Source: Rothia nasimurium
GTDB lineage: Bacteria; Actinomycetota; Actinomycetes; Actinomycetales; Micrococcaceae
DNA length: 64,000 bases
NCBI RefSeq assembly: GCF_014217215.1
Contig: NZ_CP056080.1
Coordinates: 2,170,001-2,234,000, forward strand
Direction of reading: 5' to 3'
Made by a program: the position numbers and the translations under genes. The first letter of the stretch is position 1. The number at the start of each line of letters is the position of its first letter. A model generated the notes under the pieces. That model was not told where the DNA came from and ran no database searches. It saw only the letters and a list, made by a program, of their open reading frames with translations. Shown piece after piece: positions 61,562 through 64,000 of the stretch.

Positions 61562-62776
61562 ATGAGACGACTGTCTTTCCCCCTGGGCCGCCATAACTGG
61601 GAGCAGACTATCGCCGCTGAAGGGCTGGTCTATTCGCTCGAAGGCCCCGACGACACCGACCACTACTGGAACGAGTTTGCTGCCTACGAGTTCACCGTGG
61701 CTGAGGCCCTCTGGCTGCAGGAGCAGGTCGAAGAGGCCCACCGCATGTGCGTTGCTGCCATCGACCACATCATTGCCGGCCCTCTCAAGTACAAGCTGGG
61801 GCTAAGCGACGCTGCACTGAAGCTGGCGATTGATTCCTGGCGCTGGCACGAATACGACTTCTACGGCCGCTTTGATTTTGTCTACAACCCCGAGACTCAC
61901 GCGCTCAAGATTCTGGAATACAACGCAGATACCCCCACCGGCCTGGTAGAGGCAGCGGTCAGCCAGTCCACCTGGTTCAACGACCAGCGCCTGGATTTGC
62001 GCGGATTCAAAGAGTGGAACGACCTGGGTAACGCCTTTGTCGCCCGCTGGGCGCAGATCCGTCAGCGGGTCAAGCACCCGGTTCTGCACCTGGCCTGCGT
62101 GAACGAAGACATCGACGAGCTCGGCGAGGACATTGAAAACCTCAAGGTCGTAGCCCACGCCGCGCACATGGCGGGCTGGGAAACCCACATCATGCGCATC
62201 GACGACCTCTACTGGGACGCCGACCGCCGCATCTGGCTCGATCACCACGACCGGCAGGTGCACAACCTCTTCAAGCTCTACCCCTGGGAAGACATGGTTG
62301 AGGACACCTACGGGCAGGTCCTCTTCAACGGCGGCTACGCTGCCATGGAGAACTGGTTTGAACCGGCCTGGAAAATGTTCCTCTCCAACAAGGTGCTGAT
62401 GGTTGCCCTCTGGGAACTCTACCCGGGGCACCCACTGCTGCTGCCGGCGTCCTTGTCGCCCAACCACGGCTTCACCAACTGGGTCAAGAAACCCATCTTT
62501 GGGCGGGAGGGCGACGGTATCGTGGTGAACGCCCCGACCCACGGGGTGCAGGTTGCCCACACCGACGGATACATGACCGAAACCGCCGCCGACCACGAGT
62601 ACATCTACCAGCAGTACGTGCAGCCGCCCAACTTCACCGGGGACGCCGGCGAACCCAACTACCCCATCATCGGGGCCTGGGTGGTGGGCGGACGCTCCGT
62701 GGGCTTCGGCGTGCGCGAATCAGACGGGGCAATTACCGATGGCTACTGCCGGTTCGTGCCGACGGTGCTCAAGTAA
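61562..62776 (+). CDS. Glutathionylspermidine synthase family protein (YgiC/YjfC-type)
   Basis: A 404-residue ATP-grasp enzyme. The FDFVYNPETHALKILEYNADTPTGLVEAAVSQ region, LFKLYPWEDMVED, and the late GREGDGIV / YIYQQYVQPPNF / GAWVVGGRSVGFGVRES segments are typical of the synthetase domain of glutathionylspermidine synthase-like proteins. The N-terminal amidase domain of true Gsp is absent. Actinobacteria generally lack glutathionylspermidine, so the real substrate of this ligase-like protein is unknown. AGGGAGG lies upstream. Co-transcribed with the YgiB-like gene. Confidence 0.85.
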   Translation: MRRLSFPLGRHNWEQTIAAEGLVYSLEGPDDTDHYWNEFAAYEFTVAEALWLQEQVEEAHRMCVAAIDHIIAGPLKYKLGLSDAALKLAIDSWRWHEYDFYGRFDFVYNPETHALKILEYNADTPTGLVEAAVSQSTWFNDQRLDLRGFKEWNDLGNAFVARWAQIRQRVKHPVLHLACVNEDIDELGEDIENLKVVAHAAHMAGWETHIMRIDDLYWDADRRIWLDHHDRQVHNLFKLYPWEDMVEDTYGQVLFNGGYAAMENWFEPAWKMFLSNKVLMVALWELYPGHPLLLPASLSPNHGFTNWVKKPIFGREGDGIVVNAPTHGVQVAHTDGYMTETAADHEYIYQQYVQPPNFTGDAGEPNYPIIGAWVVGGRSVGFGVRESDGAITDGYCRFVPTVLK

Positions 62777-62883
62777 GCGAATAGGTGAAGCAGGCTCACA
62801 GCGAAGCTGCTGGCTCGGATGAAGTGAGCGGGTGCGCCAGCACGCAAGAGCGAACGGAATCCGCCGCTAGGCGGGGCGTGAAT

Positions 62884-62947
62884 CGCCAGTGATGAGCACC
62901 GAGATTCCGAGCGCGCGAGGAAAATAAATCTCGGTGCGAATCTGGCG
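62884..62947. repeat. Long intergenic hairpin
   Basis: CGCCAG ... CACCGAGATT pairs with AATCTCGGTG ... CTGGCG around a ~20-bp centre, so inner and outer stems are both preserved. It sits beside repeat copy B (62974-63010). The T-run expected of a terminator is missing; a REP-like role is possible. Confidence 0.6.
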
Positions 62948-62973
62948 AGCCTGCGAGCCAGCTAGCGAACCAG

Positions 62974-63010
62974 GCGAGAGGGTCGGCAGCGAGCGTGAGT
63001 CTGCGCCACC
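62974..63010. repeat. Dispersed intergenic repeat, copy B
   Basis: Reverse-complement relative of 4554-4591; see copy A. Confidence 0.55.
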
Positions 63011-63035
63011 TAACTTTCTGAGCACACCTCATGGG

Positions 63036-63041
63036 TACGAT
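63036..63041 (+). promoter_or_regulatory. -10 box of a leaderless gene
   Basis: TACGAT ends six bases before the ATG at 63048. Confidence 0.45.
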
Positions 63042-63047
63042 AGAGGC

Positions 63048-63497
63048 ATGACAGCCCACCACCCCGTTTTTGTTTACGGCACCCTGCGCCCCGGCATGAG
63101 CAATAATCACTGGTTCCGCGGGGCTGACTCCAACCACACCGGTGCCAGCATCAGCGGCTACGAGCTGGTCACCAACGGCTCCTACCCCTACCTGCTCCCG
63201 GCGTCCGCACCGGTCGGCAGCGATGCCGCCGGGCAGGGCGCCCCGCTGGTGCGTGGCACCCTGGTTTTTGTAGACCCCGCCAACTGGGAGGCCGTTGCTG
63301 CATCCCTCGATGAGCTTGAGGGAACCGATCCCGCGCGTCCTGTGCACGATGACAACCTCTACAACCGGGTGCTGGCCGAGGTGGTGACGGACGCCGGTGA
63401 GCCGGTTACCGCCTGGGTCTACATTCCGCCGGTGAGCAAGCAGGCGCAGCTGCGCGAGCGCTACCCCCTGGTGCCGGGTGGCGAGTGGACCGAGTAA
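63048..63497 (+). CDS. Gamma-glutamylcyclotransferase-like (AIG2/GGCT) protein
   Basis: A 149-residue protein with the family signature FVYGTLRPGMSNNHWF at the N-terminus. The substrate loop and the acidic residue in SLDELEGTDPARPVHDDNLYNRV (Glu in DELEG) are also present. Members cyclise gamma-glutamyl amines or peptides to 5-oxoproline derivatives. The open frame begins at 62934 in repeat DNA, but the ATG at 63048, six bases after a TACGAT box, starts the conserved fold. It lies next to a glutathionylspermidine-synthase-like gene, which may be a functional hint (gamma-glutamyl chemistry). Confidence 0.85.
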   Translation: MTAHHPVFVYGTLRPGMSNNHWFRGADSNHTGASISGYELVTNGSYPYLLPASAPVGSDAAGQGAPLVRGTLVFVDPANWEAVAASLDELEGTDPARPVHDDNLYNRVLAEVVTDAGEPVTAWVYIPPVSKQAQLRERYPLVPGGEWTE

Positions 63498-64000
63498 ATG
63501 CCCCCTTTTGATTTTGAACCAGAGACCTGGTTCCGTGTGATTGATGTTGCCGCTATTGTCACCAACGGTCTGTTGGGTGGGGCGGTTGCCCGCGCCCACC
63601 GTTTCGATATTGTGGGGTTCATTATTTTCTCGGTCATTACGGCGATGGGCGGGGGCATTATTCGTGATGTTCTGCTCGATACCGGTTTTCCCGTCGCCCT
63701 GACCGATAGCTACTACTGGGTGGCTGCGCTGGGGTCTGCGGCCCTGGCCTACCTGATGGATTTTGGGTCCCGCTGGGCTGACCGCACCCTGCTCGTGGCG
63801 GATTTTTTGGGCATGGGCTGCTGGACCGCCACCGGAACCATCAAGGCCCTCGCCCTGGGTCTGCACTGGCTCCCCGCTATTGCCCTGGGCGTGATTACAG
63901 CGGTGGGCGGCGGTGTGATTCGTGATGTCATGGTCAACCGGGTTCCCGCCATTTTGGGCGGTAGCCCCCTCTACGCCACCGTTGCTTGCGCGGGTGCCGC
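63498..64000 (+). CDS. Trimeric intracellular cation channel family (UPF0126/TRIC), 5' part
   Basis: First ~167 residues of an integral membrane protein, cut by the window end. Two repeats with glycine-rich signatures, ITAMGGGIIRDVL and ITAVGGGVIRDVM, are characteristic of the UPF0126/YadS TRIC fold (potassium/cation channel). The ATG directly follows the stop of the preceding gene, giving tight coupling. Confidence 0.9.
   Translation, partial: MPPFDFEPETWFRVIDVAAIVTNGLLGGAVARAHRFDIVGFIIFSVITAMGGGIIRDVLLDTGFPVALTDSYYWVAALGSAALAYLMDFGSRWADRTLLVADFLGMGCWTATGTIKALALGLHWLPAIALGVITAVGGGVIRDVMVNRVPAILGGSPLYATVACAGA

Noticed and set aside
62884-62947. Rho-independent terminator
   Set aside because: The stem is good, but no T-run follows on either side; treated as a repeat/hairpin.
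62934-63047. N-terminal extension of the GGCT-like protein
   Set aside because: These codons lie in the dispersed repeat and hairpin region, and the conserved fold begins at the ATG at 63048.

Overview
The window looks like chromosomal DNA of a high-GC Gram-positive actinobacterium, most likely a member of the Micrococcaceae (Rothia- or Arthrobacter-like). This is inferred from GC-rich codon use, frequent GTG/TTG starts, several apparently leaderless genes with TANNNT -10 boxes, a short 4.5S-type SRP RNA, a SAM-IV-type riboswitch, a LysC with an internal beta-subunit start, and a PurS-PurQ-PurL cluster. The assignment was made by reading, not by a database search.

Layout. 0-4.5 kb: amino-acid permease (cut by the window edge), queuosine-precursor transporter, a TetR regulator with two tandem operators, and an NAD-salvage pair (NadR-like + PnuC). 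4.6-10.7 kb: tRNA-Ser(GGA), SRP RNA, dnaX, recR (with a long C-terminal extension) and lysC. 10.8-17.3 kb: a putative DNA-glycosylase-type protein, a deleted oxidoreductase pseudogene, a DUF1304/TetR divergent pair, then purS-purQ-purL. 17.3-18.7 kb: an AbiEi/DUF559-like gene between two copies of a palindromic repeat, next to a fragment of a heme-ABC ATPase. 18.7-24.2 kb: a CtpE-like P-type ATPase and a beta-glucoside-type PTS permease preceded by a ribonucleic antiterminator/terminator. 24.5-31.7 kb: a peptide ABC transporter whose ATPase gene is separated from the permeases by an oppositely oriented PH-domain-like gene. 31.7-38.2 kb: hydroxyacid dehydrogenase, TetR, cardiolipin synthase, a decayed glgC, and an NtaA-type flavin monooxygenase under a SAM-IV riboswitch with its own terminator.

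38.2-57.6 kb is the accessory region, all on the minus strand. Read in transcription order it begins with a WXG100-like protein, an RDD membrane protein, a large secreted membrane-anchored protein, an EssC-type FtsK/SpoIIIE ATPase and a triple-DUF4333 lipoprotein. A second small WXG100-like protein follows, then a 755-residue DUF1023-type alpha/beta-hydrolase with a helical N-terminus, which is a candidate secreted effector. Next come three tandem paralogous lipoproteins, the last split from its start by an IS3-family element with clear inverted repeats and a 3-bp target duplication. The region ends in a membrane protein and an array of small single-pass proteins sharing a CTV-SA / ECG signature. 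In that array one gene is duplicated as a 436-bp repeat and two genes carry single-base homopolymer frameshifts. I interpret this as a type VII secretion (T7SSb-like) locus with a hydrolase effector and expanded, recombining candidate immunity genes. Function is inferred only.

57.8-64 kb: a cold-shock protein, acetyl-CoA synthetase, a YgiB/YgiC-like pair (DUF1190-like + glutathionylspermidine-synthase family), a gamma-glutamylcyclotransferase-like gene, and a TRIC/UPF0126 channel gene cut by the window end.
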